NCBI GenBank assembly: GCA_013368375.1
Contig: JAACJP010000037.1
Coordinates: 248,001-312,000, forward strand
DNA from: Tricholomella constricta
Taxonomy: Eukaryota; Basidiomycota; Agaricomycetes; Agaricales; Lyophyllaceae
DNA: 64,000 nucleotides
Direction of reading: 5' to 3'
Every line of letters begins with the position of its first letter. The first letter of the stretch is position 1. The position numbers and the translations under genes are program-made. Below are positions 10,486-23,857 of the stretch, piece after piece. A model generated the notes under the pieces. That model was not told the DNA's origin. It did no database searches and saw only the letters and a program-made list of their open reading frames with translations.

Positions 10486-12363
10486 ATCAGCCGGGGATTG
10501 CGGGCGATATTTTTCCCGGGGGAATCTCACACGTCGACGGTGAGGTGGTGTCTTGTACACCAATCCTGTGTGCGTGTTCGTCTATCACCCACATCATCCC
10601 AGGCGCACCTTGTCGTCTGTCGCCGACCTGCCGAGTTCGATATATCCCGCGGACCAGATATCCTGAAGGCGTGATCGAATTCTCGGTTATTGTTGTTCGG
10701 CGCTTACTAGATCTTCATCTGATCAAGCATTGATCTAGGACGGGAGGTGACATCCAAGATTCCAACCGGATCTCGAGGAATAGGCCTCTTTACCCTGCCC
10801 TCTTATGCAGCACATCTCAACCGTGTTGTTCGGCGTTTCTGTCTCCACTGTTCGCCTCCATTGAACAGCAAGATCTGGAGTGATTTGTAAACGTTGCGCA
10901 GTCGTCTAGGTTCCTTTGAAGCCAACCAGCGATCACCCACCTTGTTCTTGTCGTCTCATTTCTTTACTGGGCTGAGCATACACAATTGCTCGCCAATCCG
11001 AACAACTGTCGGTATCCATCGTGTATTTTGAGCTTCCCCCTCCTCCATGAAACACACCTCGTTCATGATGATCATGATGAATTCTGCTATCAACGCAGGG
11101 AACACGAGCATGTAACTCAACATCTGTGTATGTGTCCTGCCTGGAGCTGGGCTGGTTGATGGTGATAATACCAAGATGTCAAAATACGGCTCTTCGGCTC
11201 CGTCATGTTCAAGCTCATAGGCTGTCAATGTCCAGGCTAGGGTCTCGCGGCACTCCTGTTAAAGCTGTGTATGACAGGAATGAGTCAGAGCAGTCGAGGA
11301 GCGCTGAAAGCAACAATCTAGTGTTTGAGCTAAGTATGCGAATGGTGGATCATGGTTTCAAATATCGCTTGGAATGCAGAGCCTGGGACTGCCTGTCGCC
11401 TTTTATCACTGTACTAAAGGTCTCCGACGTCGGCTACCTTAATGGGGAATCCAAAAACATGTGGCTCGCATCTAATTGCATCTCAGTATCGCCACTCGTG
11501 AGAAGTTATTCTTGCTTTTCAGACATGATTCACAGCGCAAGGCACACGACCGCCAAAAGCCCGTCAGGAAGGCCTGCCAGTAAAAGACCATAACTAGCCG
11601 AAAGTGTTGGAATGATTTCATCATGACGGCGGTTGTACCTGTCTTTCGAGTGTCTGATCATGAACAGCAGCCTCCCACGTACAGTGCACATTTTCTCTAA
11701 CCACTTGAAACACGCATGGGCTAATGTTGACCTCTGATCAGGTTCACAGAGCCAGATCTCGAGGTACATAGGCATCTTATTAAAAGATCCGTGTCATCGT
11801 TGAACTGTTGTCATATCAGTACACCATTGAATCTCGCATCTCAAATGGACAGGCTGTGTGTGGCGGGCGTCAAGGTTCAGGCATGTAAGTAAAGGTGTTG
11901 CTTACTTCCATTTCGACAGGCTCAAAATGGAAGACGGTCACGATGCTGTCGCTCTATCAGAAACTCAGAGTCGATGCCATTCCTCCGTTAAGCAAGGTCG
12001 ACGACAAATACTCCGGGGAACACGGGTGCCTAATCCCCGCGCCCCAACTACGATTCAATGCAGACAAGCTACGACGAGCTGCAGTGCCGGCGGTTCCTAA
12101 TAATAATAGGTTGCCGAAGCGCTCCAGCCTTTCCTGGAAACGAATCACTTCCCCCGTACCTCCTGGATATATGATCGCATATCGCGGCGGATCCGAGAGT
12201 GACGGCTGCACTGCTGTCACTGCTGTACCGTTGTCGAAATGCCTGCCAAACCGGAGTCATGGCAGTTGGTTTTTAACTTCGCCCCTTCTCGAAAAACGCC
12301 AGCTAACCGACTGCATTCGAGACCTGCGGCGCCACACAAGTGGAAGACCTTCCTGCACTCTTT
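10486..12363. other. 1.9 kb stretch without a supported gene
   Basis: Only short overlapping ORFs on both strands, none with a familiar motif or a clean chain of exons. The right end must contain the promoter of the MFS transporter gene. Confidence 0.45.
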
Positions 12364-14086
12364 ATGCCTGATACCGAGAAGTGCGACATATCTCCTGATG
12401 CTTCTAGCTCTTCCGCAGATGGTATTACCTCTGGTGTGGGTAAGCAAGCCCTCTGCGGCGATACTTCGATGTCTCCATCGAGCGTCACACTGCACGACAG
12501 CACCAGCGAGCATGAATACCCTGAAGGAGGGTTCAAAGCCTATCTCACCGTCTTTGGGGCTTTCATGGCTCTGTTCTGCACGTTCGGGCACATGAACTCG
12601 TTTGGTACCTACCAGGCGTGGTACCACGGACACCAACTCCAGACTTTCACTCCTTCCACAATATCCTGGATAGGGTCTCTTCAGCTATGGGTGTTTTTTT
12701 TCTCTGTAGGTGTTTGCCTCGGACGTAGAGTTGTTCTCTTGCTGACCATTCATGATCAGGGCTGCCCAATTGGCCAGCTGTTCGACAAGTACGGTCCCAG
12801 GTGGCTGCTGGTTTCGGGATCGATAATCTATATATTCTCGATAATGATGACAAGTCTATCGTCCCACTATTATCAGTATATTCTCGCGCAAGGGATTCTG
12901 TTTGGCCTTGGAGTCGGCTTATTGTACGCTTCTCCTAGTCCAATCTCAAAGGCCGCTCACGAAATAGTTGTAGGTTCTATCCCTCCCTTGCGAGCATTTC
13001 AACGTATTTCTCGAGGTATCGAGCCACTGCTCTGGGTGTAGCTGCTGCTGGAACAAGCATAGGTAAATAATCTTCTCAAATCGTGTTTTCTGCACGTTCT
13101 CAATATGGTTTTCATGTGCCATTCAGGAGGTGTCGTGTATCCGATCATGCTCCAAAGACTCTTCGCACTCGTCGGTTTTGGCTGGGGCGTCCGAATATCC
13201 GGCCTGATCAGCGCAGTATGTTGCATCACTGCGACGCTGACCATCACCAGTTTCTCTCCCCCAAAGAACACTAGTTTGTATATCGGCATAAAAACCTTCA
13301 CTGATACTCGATACGTCCTCCTTACGATTGGAAGTTCCCTTGTGGCACTAGGTAAGCCTTATACTCCCCGCAACGCCTATGCATCTAATTTCGTCAAACA
13401 CCCAGGCCTCTTCATCCCATTCTTCTACATCGTTGAATACGCCCACCACCTCCACATCTCATCTCAAAAGACCTTCTACGTATTGGCTGTTATGAACGCC
13501 GGCGGCGTCTTTGGGCGCATCGCCCCCGGCTACCTCTCCGACACCCTCGGGCGCTTCAATCTCCTCATCCCTTCGGCATTCTTCTCCGGCCTCTCGTGTC
13601 TCGTGTTCTGGATGTTCACAAAGTCCCTTGTGTCACTCATGGTCTTCGCCGCTCTCTACGGTTTCTTCTCCGGGGCGTTCATCTCGGTGATTACGCCCTG
13701 CGTCGCCCAGATCTCGGATATACGCCAGATTGGCACCCGGATGGGCATGCTTTACAGTATCATCTCCTTTCCGTGCGTGTCGATTACCCCACCCCTTTCC
13801 TTCATCTTGCCGTTTTCTATACTTGTGCAGTTTAATTTTGGGGCGGAGCGCTCGAGGCTCGCCCTCGACTGTTCGGGTGATGCCATCTGCGTTTTGACAG
13901 TTGTGCTGATTGCAATGCTCTTCTAGATCGCTAGTCGGCGGTCCGGCGGCTGGTGCGCTTCTCGTCCGAGGACATGGGTCCTACAACGGCATGATTTTGT
14001 TTTCTGGCTCCACTGTCATCGCTGGCTCGCTCTTCATTCTCCTTGCGAGATTGAATATAGACTCTCGGCTATTTGCTCGTGTATAG
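12364..14086 (+). CDS. MFS transporter, monocarboxylate-transporter (MCT/SLC16-like) family
   Basis: Twelve-helix plasma-membrane carrier expected to move small organic acids or related solutes. Exons 12364-12705, 12760-12923, 12974-13062, 13127-13351, 13406-13772 and 13927-14086 are in phase and give 448 aa. The cytosolic N-tail (about 50 aa, Ser-rich) leads into EYPEGGFKAYLTVFGAF, the conserved entry to helix 1. Other family marks are GQLFDKYGPRW in the first inter-helix loop, YPSLASISTYFSRYRATALG, GRIAPGYLSDTLGRFN and SLVGGPAAGALL. The start follows from the ATG just upstream of the N-tail; an upstream GTG frame was ignored. The last intron is 154 nt, much longer than its neighbours. The substrate cannot be told from sequence. 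Confidence 0.88.
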
Positions 14087-14587
14087 AGCGCACTTCCTTT
14101 AATTGCTGTACAACGTCTAATTGAAGTGCAAATGTCAAACATGTATCATTATTGTATCTATACACCCGTACCCATACATACCCCTCGGAACGCGATAACA
14201 ATTACATCACCTATATATGCTCCATACTATATTCACTCTCGAACACTGATGGTGTCATGTTATACCTCGGAGTTGCATCTTGAATCAACATCTTTAACCC
14301 CCAAGCACAAGCACTCCTCGCGGGGAGCATATATCTCCCATTAGATATATATATCTATAACCTGTTGTTGTTTCTTCAATTGTGGGACGGAACGTAATAG
14401 AAGTACTTGAGAAAGAGTGGCTTTACGGAGCACCTTTACGAAGGAGCTTGGAGTTGGTCAATGGCAAAAGAATGACTAAAAGGGAAGGCATGTGGGAATA
14501 GCGTACGAGTGGAAGTGCGAGTATATATCATTATCGATACAAGATATGGTTGAGAGGGTATGAAAAGGAAGCCATACTGTGATGTCC
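14087..14587. other. 3'-to-3' spacer between convergent genes
   Basis: AT-rich sequence with TATATA-rich runs near 14200-14370; it would contain the two 3' UTRs. No gene is seen. Confidence 0.6.
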
Positions 14588-15656
14588 TTAGAACGTTTCT
14601 TCCTCGTCGACGGGGGCACCGCCCTCGGGTACTTCAAAGCCCTCCTGAAAAGGTGTATATCAGCCGAGTTGTACATATATAGAGAAAGGGAGAGACAGAT
14701 TATACCTCTGTGGAATAGAGAATCTTTTGGATGTCTCGGAGAGTCTGGTCGTCCTTGCCTTCGCCCTCAAGGACCTCCATTTGCGTTTGAACAAGAATCT
14801 CGATATCGCGCAGCTGCACGTACTCATCAATACACGTCAAGAGTTCATAGCTACGTGATGCGTACCTTTTCGAAATAGAAGTCGCGTTCCTTCTCCAGTC
14901 CCTCTAGATGAGTCGATAGTTCTTTCACTTGGGCCTGTAGATGTTGAACAGCTTCGTTCGACTGGGCAGATCCTGCGCGATGTCCACCGATGGGTGTCCT
15001 TCCTCCGGCCCTTCCGGTCACGGCCAGGTTGGGACCGCTGCCACTGCGAGCAGTCGAAAGCGGGGCGATGGTCGCAGGAGGATCCGCCGGTGCTCCCTCT
15101 CGGCGTGCCACTGGATCATAGCCCTGCCCACCGTAGTTGGCATCCCAGAATCGCTTTATCCATTGGAGAAACTCCAGGTTGTCCCTGTGAAACACGAGGT
15201 GTTGAGTGCACAACGTGCTGATGCTGCCCTTACGATTGGACGTACTGCATCTTGCATTTGACAAGCTTGTCGACTGGTATCGGCTAGAAAACGAGTTTGG
15301 GCCCATTAGAGTGTGAACCTCTTCCGTAGCAGACCCAAACGCACCTTGTCTATCTTCTTCGATTTGAAGATGTTCTGCATGACCTTAAAATTCGCAATGT
15401 ATTCGTATTCATGCTTCGCATTCATCTTGACACGCTTCATTGGGATATCGCCTAAGAGAGTACACGTGTAAGAGCCAAAAGAGTCTTGTTCCACCACCAA
15501 AAGTGACGGCGGACGAGACGATCGACGATACTGACCATAGATTGAATCGAGAACCTGGCAGTACGCGCCGCCGCTTCCACATTGCTCGACTTTAGTGTAG
15601 TTAATTTGGAGCAGTTCATTGAGCCATGCAAGCAAATCTGTTCGTGACGCGGCCAT
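14588..15656 (-). CDS. Microtubule plus-end binding protein EB1 (Bim1/Mal3)
   Basis: Tracks growing microtubule ends. The start at 15656 gives [16 protein letters not shown], followed by [20 protein letters not shown], the calponin-homology domain with its conserved GA-YCQ core. The domain continues through [34 protein letters not shown] and [13 protein letters not shown] Ser/Pro/Gly-rich linker follows, then a coiled coil plus EB1 motif ([20 protein letters not shown]). It ends with the acidic tail EGFEVPEGG...EEETF; the usual terminal EEY/F signature is present as ETF. First exons are 15656-15536 and 15451-15345; further small introns occur. The stop TAA is at 14588-14590. Confidence 0.93.
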
Positions 15657-15934
15657 GGTCGTTCGCTGCAAGGGAAAGCACGGGTTTGCGCGTAGAAATT
15701 CTAGTGCGAGGTGGGGGGAAAGAGCAAACAAGCCACATTTCAAACCCAACCCTATTTTGGGGTCCTCTCGCTTATTCCTTGACATTCACCACTGCTTGGC
15801 CGGAACGCTGCCCAGACCACAAACAACCAAGTTTAAGTATAGGAGGTACTTAGCCTTACGGTGCGTCCTCATGGAAGCTGATTTTATTGCTCTACTTATC
15901 CTGTAGGGCTCAGCATCTTATCCTGATTATATTC
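15657..15934. promoter_or_regulatory. Divergent promoter region, EB1 and F-box-like gene
   Basis: A 278-bp spacer between two start codons facing away from each other, so both promoters must fit here or overlap the genes. No clear TATA box was identified. Confidence 0.5.
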
Positions 15935-17075
15935 ATGCCGGGAATTCCACTGTCTGGCGAAATATGTGCCCGAATTGTCCAATCGTTGGGGCCGGTGACA
16001 AGGCGCGGCGTACCAGGACACTTGGCGGCTCTTTGCAGGACGTGCAAAGCTTTCCAGAGAGAGGCCGAAGTCAAACTCTACGACTCGTTATTCTTCTCAG
16101 ACCCTGCACGCGCCCATCTTGCTTGCAGAACAGTCAGTCAGAACGAGCGACTCGCCCTACTGGTTCGCACGTTTTGGTTCAGCTATGAATCCAGACGGCC
16201 TGCTCTTCCTCGCCAATTCTGGATGGGAGTACAGAATGCGTTAAACCAGATGAGCAACCTCGAGAATCTCTCCATCTTCGACAATACGCTCGCAAACAGT
16301 TGGATACTCGACCCCACACATATCAAGTTCCAACTTCACGACGCGAAGCTCCGCTTCACATGGGATGCGACTTTAATCCAGTTCCTCGAGTCCCAGCCGA
16401 AGCTCCAGAAGCTGCAAACAATCGACCGCTCAGTGGACACGGACAGGCTGCCCCTCTCTCCGGGATCTTTACTTGCGCTCAACAGTTTTGATGGCACGCT
16501 GATGGTCGGGATGCACATGTTGTCGAGCCCCCTCACTCACTTGCAAATGCTACTCGAGAATGAGGTGTTGCCACAGTTTATGTCACTCCTTCCCCGTCTT
16601 TGGAACGTGCACAAAACGCTCCGTGCACTCAGCCTCCTAGAACTCCCAGAGGAACTGGTCCCAGACACATTGAGCATTCTTTCTTCTACGTGTCCAAACC
16701 TCGTTCACATCGGCCTCTTCCCACTTCCTCCCATCAACGTACGTAGTACGTTCAGCACCAATATTGGATGCACTGCTCTGCTTAATTCCAAGATGCTCAT
16801 TCTCATCCACACAGCGTCACGACATACATCACTCCCTCATGTACATGCACCACCTCAAGTCGATCCAACTTGACATTGCCGCATGGTCGCCCCAACCCAA
16901 TCTTGCTGCGCAACGCGCATTAGCCGCAGAGCTCATGGTATTCTGCCCCTCCATTCGCCACGTGGTCTTCTGGATCAACTCGACGCGTTTCCGCTGGCAC
17001 TACGTCCATGAGTGGCTCCATCACGTCGACGTGCAGCAACATCCACAGATCGATTCCACTTGGACTTTGTTCTAG
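15935..17075 (+). CDS. F-box/LRR-like protein
   Basis: Two exons (15935-16738, 16815-17075) give 354 aa. The N-terminus (IPLSGEICARIVQSLG, then HLAALCRTCKAFQREAE) has the spacing of fungal F-box-like receptor subunits of SCF ubiquitin ligases. It is followed by irregular leucine-rich segments (LENLSIFDNTLANSW, PNLVHIGLFPLPP, LKSIQLDIAAW). The F-box itself is weak. It shares general layout but little sequence with the genes at 34820 and 37343. The substrate is unknown. Confidence 0.72.
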
Positions 17076-18546
17076 ACTTTCGTTGTTGTTGTTGTTTTGG
17101 AGAGCCTGCGAGGCGCCGCCCGAACGGAGAGCTGAGAGAAGCAACTTTCTGAATGCTGATTTCGGCGGCACGCGTCGGACCAACATGGCCGCGGTCGTAA
17201 GGCAGATATTCTGGGGGGCATGATGGAATCTGATGAACCCAGGATGGACCTTGCTTTGAGATGAAAAGACCTTACACGGGGAGGAGGATTCCTAGGGGAT
17301 ACAAGGATCAGACGTGCTGCCTAGGGAACTACTGTCTCACTGCTGTGCGAAGATGTGGTTTGAAAGGGATATTTAAATATTGGCTGTTGGCGGCTTAAAT
17401 TTGTATCGCGATTCCGAAAGTCCTGCTAATTTGCGCGTTCTCTAAGGATATCCGAGGAGATTGTGGCAAACGAATACTGCATGGGAAACATCAAGAAGTA
17501 TTTCGTAGAACTTACGGACACTTGTTTGCTGTCGAAGGATTGATATTATGAGTGTACCGCAATATAATTAGGTACGTACCTGTGCGCGAAGTTACGTCCT
17601 ATATCGTACATACGATATTTTCTGATTCGATAAAATATACCGAATATATGCAGTGATAAACATGATTCATGGATATCGAGGGTTTGAGCAGATGGTGACG
17701 TCATAACGTCCATCATGCATCAACCCTGCCTACAAAAGCAACCATCTTCAAGAAAAAAACTGCAATTCCTTCTTTCCTAACCACCCACAATGATACGTCA
17801 GAGCGTTCAAATATTGAAGTTTCTCCCAGCCAACTCATTGCAGCTCGACATTCTGGCGCGTTTACATCTCCAGGCATCTTATCAGCCGCCGATGATCTAA
17901 TCAGGACTCAATTTGGCATGCCTGTTCTGTCGCCGCAAGCAAGCCTTTCAGCAGAGCGACATTACTTACGCTTAGCGTCATAAGGACCTCCAGCCTCGCC
18001 AGAGGTACTTTCCGACGCGATGAGGGCGATATCCGGATTTGTTTTTTTTCAGAATTTAAATCCCCGGATTTGCCTGACGTTGCCAGAGACCGTTATTCCT
18101 CCGGATTCTGGGAAATTCTCTTAGACCCTCGCGTCGTAGGCGCTCATTTCTTGACGAGGCTTACTTACTATGCATCAAAAATTTCCCACTAACCGGATAA
18201 TGGGTCGTACCCTACCCGCCTTCAGGGCTTTTAAATGGACATGGTGCCAAGAACTCCTGTATTTTCTCCAGATTAGGCCTCACATCGAGCAGAAATGGTC
18301 GTTGTTCCACCGAAATTCCAAGACGACATATGAATGAAATTTCGGGGGGTCCTGAAGTCAAGTTAATGTCGAAGCAAGGCAGTGCGCTTAAAATGGTAGC
18401 TGACATAAAGATGTGCCTGGCTTGGCTACCCGTTTGTTTGTTGTTACCGCGACTGCTGGACAGCCACGGCGCCAGCGGCAAATATCCCCAGTCGCCGCAG
18501 CGGAAACGGCATTCAATCATCTCGTTGTTTTCTTACTGCCAGCACC
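17076..18546. other. 1.5 kb spacer upstream of chitin synthase
   Basis: AT-rich with repeated TATATA-like runs around 17570-17650. A short ATG-initiated frame near 17790 and a fragment resembling a Zn-cluster start (ACLFCRRK) near 17920 do not form an open gene. The right end is the chitin synthase promoter. Confidence 0.45.
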
Positions 18547-21500
18547 ATGTCTCGATACCCAGAGGTTTGTCTGGCCTTTTAACAAACTTCATTTACGCTG
18601 ATTCGCGTCGCAGGCCGATGAGGGCCAACACAGGCATTACAACGATGGATACAATCCTTACGAGCAACAATTCGACAACAATCGTCCATACACGACCCCC
18701 ATTTCTGATCCTTTTCAGACACAAACGCCTCAGCCCTACAACAACAACGCTTACGCGACGCCAGACCCATACAATGGTTCTATCCTCTCGCCCCCTCCTC
18801 AAGATCCGTATGGCCGGCCGCCATCCACAACATACCCTCCTCTAGATGCCTACGGTAGACCCTCTCCCACACCTCACCCTCTCTCACCTCCGCCTCTGCC
18901 AACGACCCTTCTAACGCCCTTCCAAACGTCTGGGCCACCTCCTTCTACCACGCCTCTTTCCCATGGTTATTCTCGTTCACCGTACGACCCGCTCGATGAG
19001 GCTGCAGAGAACGACAACATCGACACAGGGGACATGCCTCTTCTCCGCCGAGAACCATCCCAGTCTTCGTATGTGAACGTGGAAATGCCGGTTCCCGGTG
19101 CTTACGAGGACGACGACGCTAACAACATTCGTTACGGCCGTATTCCTCAACGCATCCCCCGACGGTACAAAACCATCAAAAAAGTCGAGTGCGTTCTCCG
19201 ATTCTGTTCAATTCCACTGGCCCATTACTGATGTCCTGTGGAGGCTTTTTCACGGTAATTTCGTGCTAGACTCGGAGGTGCCGTCCAAACTTCTAGACAT
19301 GTGTGCCTTGCGCAACGAGCGCGAGTTTACCCATATGCGATACTCCGCAGCGACATGCGATCCGAACGATTTCAAGGATTCCGGATTCACGCTCCGGCAA
19401 GTCCACTACGACCCACCGCGACGTACCGAACTCTTCATCGTGATGACGATGTATAACGAAGATGAAGAGCTGTTCTGCCGCACGATGCATGGTGTCATCA
19501 GGAATGTTGCGCATTTGTGTAAGAGGGATCGTAGTAAGACATGGGGCAAGGATGGATGGAAGAAGGTGGTGGTTTGTATTGTCAGCGATGGAAGAAGCAA
19601 GATCAACTCGCGGACACTGAGTGTGATTGCTGCAATGGGTGCTTATCAGGAGGCGGTCGCCAAGGTGTGTGACTTCGTCACCTCTGTGTCAAAGCTGACC
19701 TGTGCTGCAGAACGAAGTGAACAAGACGCCAGTGACGGCTCACATCTACGAGTACACCACCCAAAGTGCGTGTTCCATCCCTCTCTCTAATCTACCCTCA
19801 CCGAATTCCCTTTCCGCCAGTTTCTGTCACCCCTTCGCTTAAAATTGAAGGCCCAGAGAAGGGTGTCGTCCCTGTCCAAATCATATTCTGCTTGAAGGAG
19901 AAGAACCAGAAGAAGATCAACTCTCATCGCTGGTTTTTCAATGCATTCGGACCGCTTCTCCAACCCAACGTCTGTGTTCTCCTCGACGTCGGAACCATGC
20001 CTGGTCCCACCAGCATCTACCATCTCTGGAAGGCGTTCGACATCAACTCGAACGTTGGTGGCGCTTGCGGAGAGATTGTCGCGCTGAAGGGCAAGTGGGG
20101 CCGATATCTGATTAACCCGTTGGTGGCGGCGCAGAATTTTGAGTATAAGATGAGTAACATATTAGACAAACCCTTGTACGTGATTATGTTACCATCGTTT
20201 ACTCATGGTCATTTCTCTGACACGATGAACGCACACAGGGAATCAGTGTTCGGATACATCACAGTGCTTCCCGGTGCCTTCAGCGCGTACCGTTATATTG
20301 CGCTGCAGAATGACCAGATGGGTGAAGGACCGCTGCAGAAGTACTTCCTCGGCGAGAAGATGGTATTTTCTTTTTGCATAACACATTCAATTCGAGGTAT
20401 GCAGCTAATGACTGTGATGTCATGCAGCACGGCGCAGGCGCTGATATCTTCACGGCGAATATGTACTTGGCTGAAGATCGAGTATGTCTCATGTTTTCTG
20501 TAGTCTGCGCGGCTTATTAAAGTTTACCTTTAGATTCTGTGCTGGGAGCTTGTGTCGAAACGTGGTGGCTCATGGATCTTGCACTATGTGAAGTCCGCCT
20601 ATGCTGTCACGGATGTACCGGATCAGGTATGTGCTTAGCTTACCTGCAATCTTCGCACCGTTCACCAGTTTCTCTCCGTCCACGCCGTCTAGGTCCCAGA
20701 GCTTATATCCCAACGTCGTCGCTGGCTGAACGGATCCTTCTTCGCCGCCGTGCACAGTACAGTGCACTTTTACTACATCTACCGCTCTGCACATACCTTC
20801 CTGCGCAAATTCTGGATCCACGTCGAGATGCTTTATCAGTTATTCAATCTGATTTTCAGTTGGTTCGCCCTGGCACGTTCACGTTTTGATGATATCCCCT
20901 GTGCGTCGCTAAGAAGCCACGCCCCAACAGGCAAATTACTTTATCGCTTTCAGTATCCTGACGGACGCAATGGAGGACGAAGCGTTCAATCTCAAGGGCA
21001 TTCATATCGTCAACGTCATCCTCACGTATTTCTATCTCGGCCTTCTTATCATGAGCTTCATCCTCTCTTTGGGCAACCGGCCTCAGGGTTCGAAATGGGG
21101 TTATACCACTGCATTCATTGGCTTTGGGTTTATCACGATTTATATGACGGTACGTCTTGCCTTTTCTTTTTTTTCGTCTTGTTACTGACAGTTTTTTCGC
21201 GACAGATTGCGGCTTTCCTTCTCGCGTTCAAAGGCATACAGAGCGTAGCGGATACGGTCCAAGGAGGCCTCAACCGGCCACTTGAGCTTTCCGACGTATT
21301 TACAAACCCCATATTCCGGAACATCGTGTTGTCGTTATTGGCGACGCTAGGATTGTATATCTTATCTTCCTTGCTCTTTGTCAGTCTTAGCCACACTCCT
21401 TCGGCTCAAATGCTGGATACTGACCTTGTATTGTCAGTTCGAGCCCTGGCACATGATTACCTCGTTCATCCAGTATCTCCTGATGGCCCCGTCCTACATC

Positions 21501-22338
21501 ACTGTTCTAAATGTTTATGCTGTAAGCACACTTCCCTTGTGGTGGCCCACATATTGTTACAAGCTCTTTCTCATGCACTACATAAGTTTGCCAATGTTCA
21601 CGACGTGTCGTGGGGTACGAAGGGTGACAACAAGGTGCAGACTGACCTCGGAAAGGTTGAGGTGAAGGAGGGAAATCAGAACGAGGTCGAGGTGGCTGTA
21701 CCTACGACGAAGAACGACATTAACGCGCTGTACGAAGACGCGATCCATGTGCTCAATACCAAGCCGCCGAAGGTCGACTCGAAGCCGGATGCGGCGACGA
21801 TGCAGGAAGACTATTACCGTGGGTTTAGAACCAAGTGAGTATTATTCTTTCCTTGTATTTGATCTTTTGGGCGGTTGGCTGATTGTTTTAATCTAGTGTA
21901 AGTCGTGTTTGTGCATGTGACAGGGTCTGTGGGATCTGATGGTTCTACCACTTGCTTTTAGGTTTTGCTTGCTTGGACACTCAGTAATGTACGTACCTTG
22001 GTATCATCGCCGTCAAGGATTTCCCTGACCGGTTTTATCCTTGTGTAGGCCCTCCTGGCTGCGGCTATTGTGTGAGTATCAAGATCTAGGATGTTAATTC
22101 TTTTCCTCTAACGTCATTTTCTCAAAGCTCTACCAATAACAAAGCGAAAGATAGCGGAGCTAAGTCCGCTGTCAATGGCTACATGGCCTTCCTCCTGTTC
22201 TCTGTTGCGGGTCTGGCTTGTATGTTCTCTCCTCGCCGTGCTGCAGCATCATTCCGCTGATATGTTGTGTGTTTCACAGTCGTTCGTTTCGTTGGGGCAG
22301 CGACATATATGATTGTCCGTCTATTTGCTGGCGAGTAA
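18547..22338 (+). CDS. Chitin synthase (division 1, GT2 family)
   Basis: Membrane enzyme that polymerises UDP-GlcNAc into chitin for the cell wall. The first exon (18547-18564) encodes six residues; exon 2 begins at 18614. A Pro/Tyr/Gln-rich cytosolic N-tail of about 190 aa precedes [21 protein letters not shown], the start of the conserved N-domain. The GT2 core includes [47 protein letters not shown], the catalytic EDRILCWELV and the product-channel motif QRRRWLNGS (around 20.7 kb). About seven membrane spans follow. The protein ends with [13 protein letters not shown] and TAA at 22336-22338. More than ten small introns are present. The division-1 assignment (classes I-III) rests on layout; the exact class was not resolved. 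Confidence 0.93.
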
Positions 22339-22843
22339 TATCGTCAATTTCATGGACCTTCGAATTCCACCCACTATCTCTGCCATATATAATTATACTC
22401 CTCGACATTGCTGTGAACTCTTGTCTTTTGTGCTCTGTTCTTCTCTCGGTCTCTCTTACCACTTAGGATGATATGGGTAGCTTTGTTTATTACTTGCCCC
22501 ACTGTTTTACATAACAAGCTCTGGCGTGCGTTTGATCATTCCCTTTCTACTTATTTGTATCAAGACAGACTAGACTATAGTCACGGACATGTCCAAGTCG
22601 TTAGTTATCGAAGCATAGAATGAAAGTTTAAAGCTGCCCCGCTGCACCAAGGAAAAATGCGTGATTGCGTGGGTGAGAAATGTGAAACTCCAAATGAGCA
22701 TTATAGATTCTGTCAAAGCATGTTCGTGGACACGAGGATATTGTAAAATGACCGTTGTCTATTTACATCAATAAGAAGTATGTCGATAAGTGTCCGGCAT
22801 AGGTATCTACCACTGCGCCCTTCCTGCCATCGCCAACGGCCAG
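22339..22843. other. 3'-to-3' spacer
   Basis: Between the chitin synthase stop and the last codon of the F-box pseudogene. AT-rich UTR-like sequence; nothing else supported. Confidence 0.55.
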
Positions 22844-23438
22844 TCACGCATATGGGAGAGTTAGAAGATGTCCCTCTACATGAGAGAGATAAATTACCCC
22901 ACTTCTCTCATCGATGGCAAGATCGTATATCTCTTCCAAATTGACTCGGATATCCGAGTCGTAAGGCAAGGCCAGCCCGCAATGCTGAATTTCAGAAGAG
23001 CCGGTCTCGTATTGCAGAAGGTAAATAACAGGGGCCGGGAGATAGGCACCTGTGTAGACCACGATAATGGAATATATTCCAGAAAGGCTGGAGGCCACCA
23101 GCGGTCCAGATAAGACACTTCCACCATACATCGCGGTCCCCCCATGCAAATATCCTGACACTTTGGTGTCGTACATTGGAGGAGACGGATACAGCGTGGT
23201 AGTCATGTCCTGAACAGGCCACATGCATGCTTGCGTCCACACGTCGAGGCCTCTTTCGAGGTGAAACATGTGTAACCCTTGGGGAGCGGTCTCGAGCTCG
23301 GGTGCGTCCGATGCGCGCCAGACTTCACCGTACCCTGCTTTTAATTCTACTACTTGCACGAGACTCTCCAATCTGGGGTCAATGGAAGAATTATCTGCGC
23401 AATTCTGGTGATGCGGAAGCATGCCTGTAGAACAGCGG

Positions 23439-23585
23439 TGCAGGCGTGCATCATGGCCTCCACGAGGCATGGTCCGTGCGGCTTACAGAACTATAAATAC
23501 ATTGTGGTGTACCGTATATAGATCTATCCTACCATATCCAGTCTTTCCCACCCTACCGTGAGACTTGCTGAGGTTAACCCCTCCA
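23439..23585 (+). repeat. 5' LTR of the TRIM-like element
   Basis: 147 bp with TG...CA ends. It reads identically to the copy 650 bp downstream and has TATAAATA at 23492-23499. Confidence 0.88.
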
Positions 23586-23857
23586 TTTGGTGACGACAGT
23601 GGCATTCGTACCCGCAACTGTCTGTCTAGATCACCGTCCGCTTCCGGTTAATGAAGCAGTCTACCACCGACACCAATAACAACACCCCCCATCTGCGGCT
23701 TCTGACACCGACTCTCCTTTCCAAATCCAATCAACACTCCATGCACCAGCACCCTCGCGGTGCTTTTTAAAGTGCTTTTTCTGTTTCCGACACCTGCAAC
23801 TGTTTTTACCTGGTTTTCTCGGTGCTGGAGGGTAGTAAAGGTGATGGGCTTGAGGGC

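Noticed and set aside
17790..17980. Possible Zn2Cys6 transcription-factor start (ACLFCRRK)
   Set aside because: Stops interrupt every frame around it and only one Cys pair is present; too little to call even a pseudogene.
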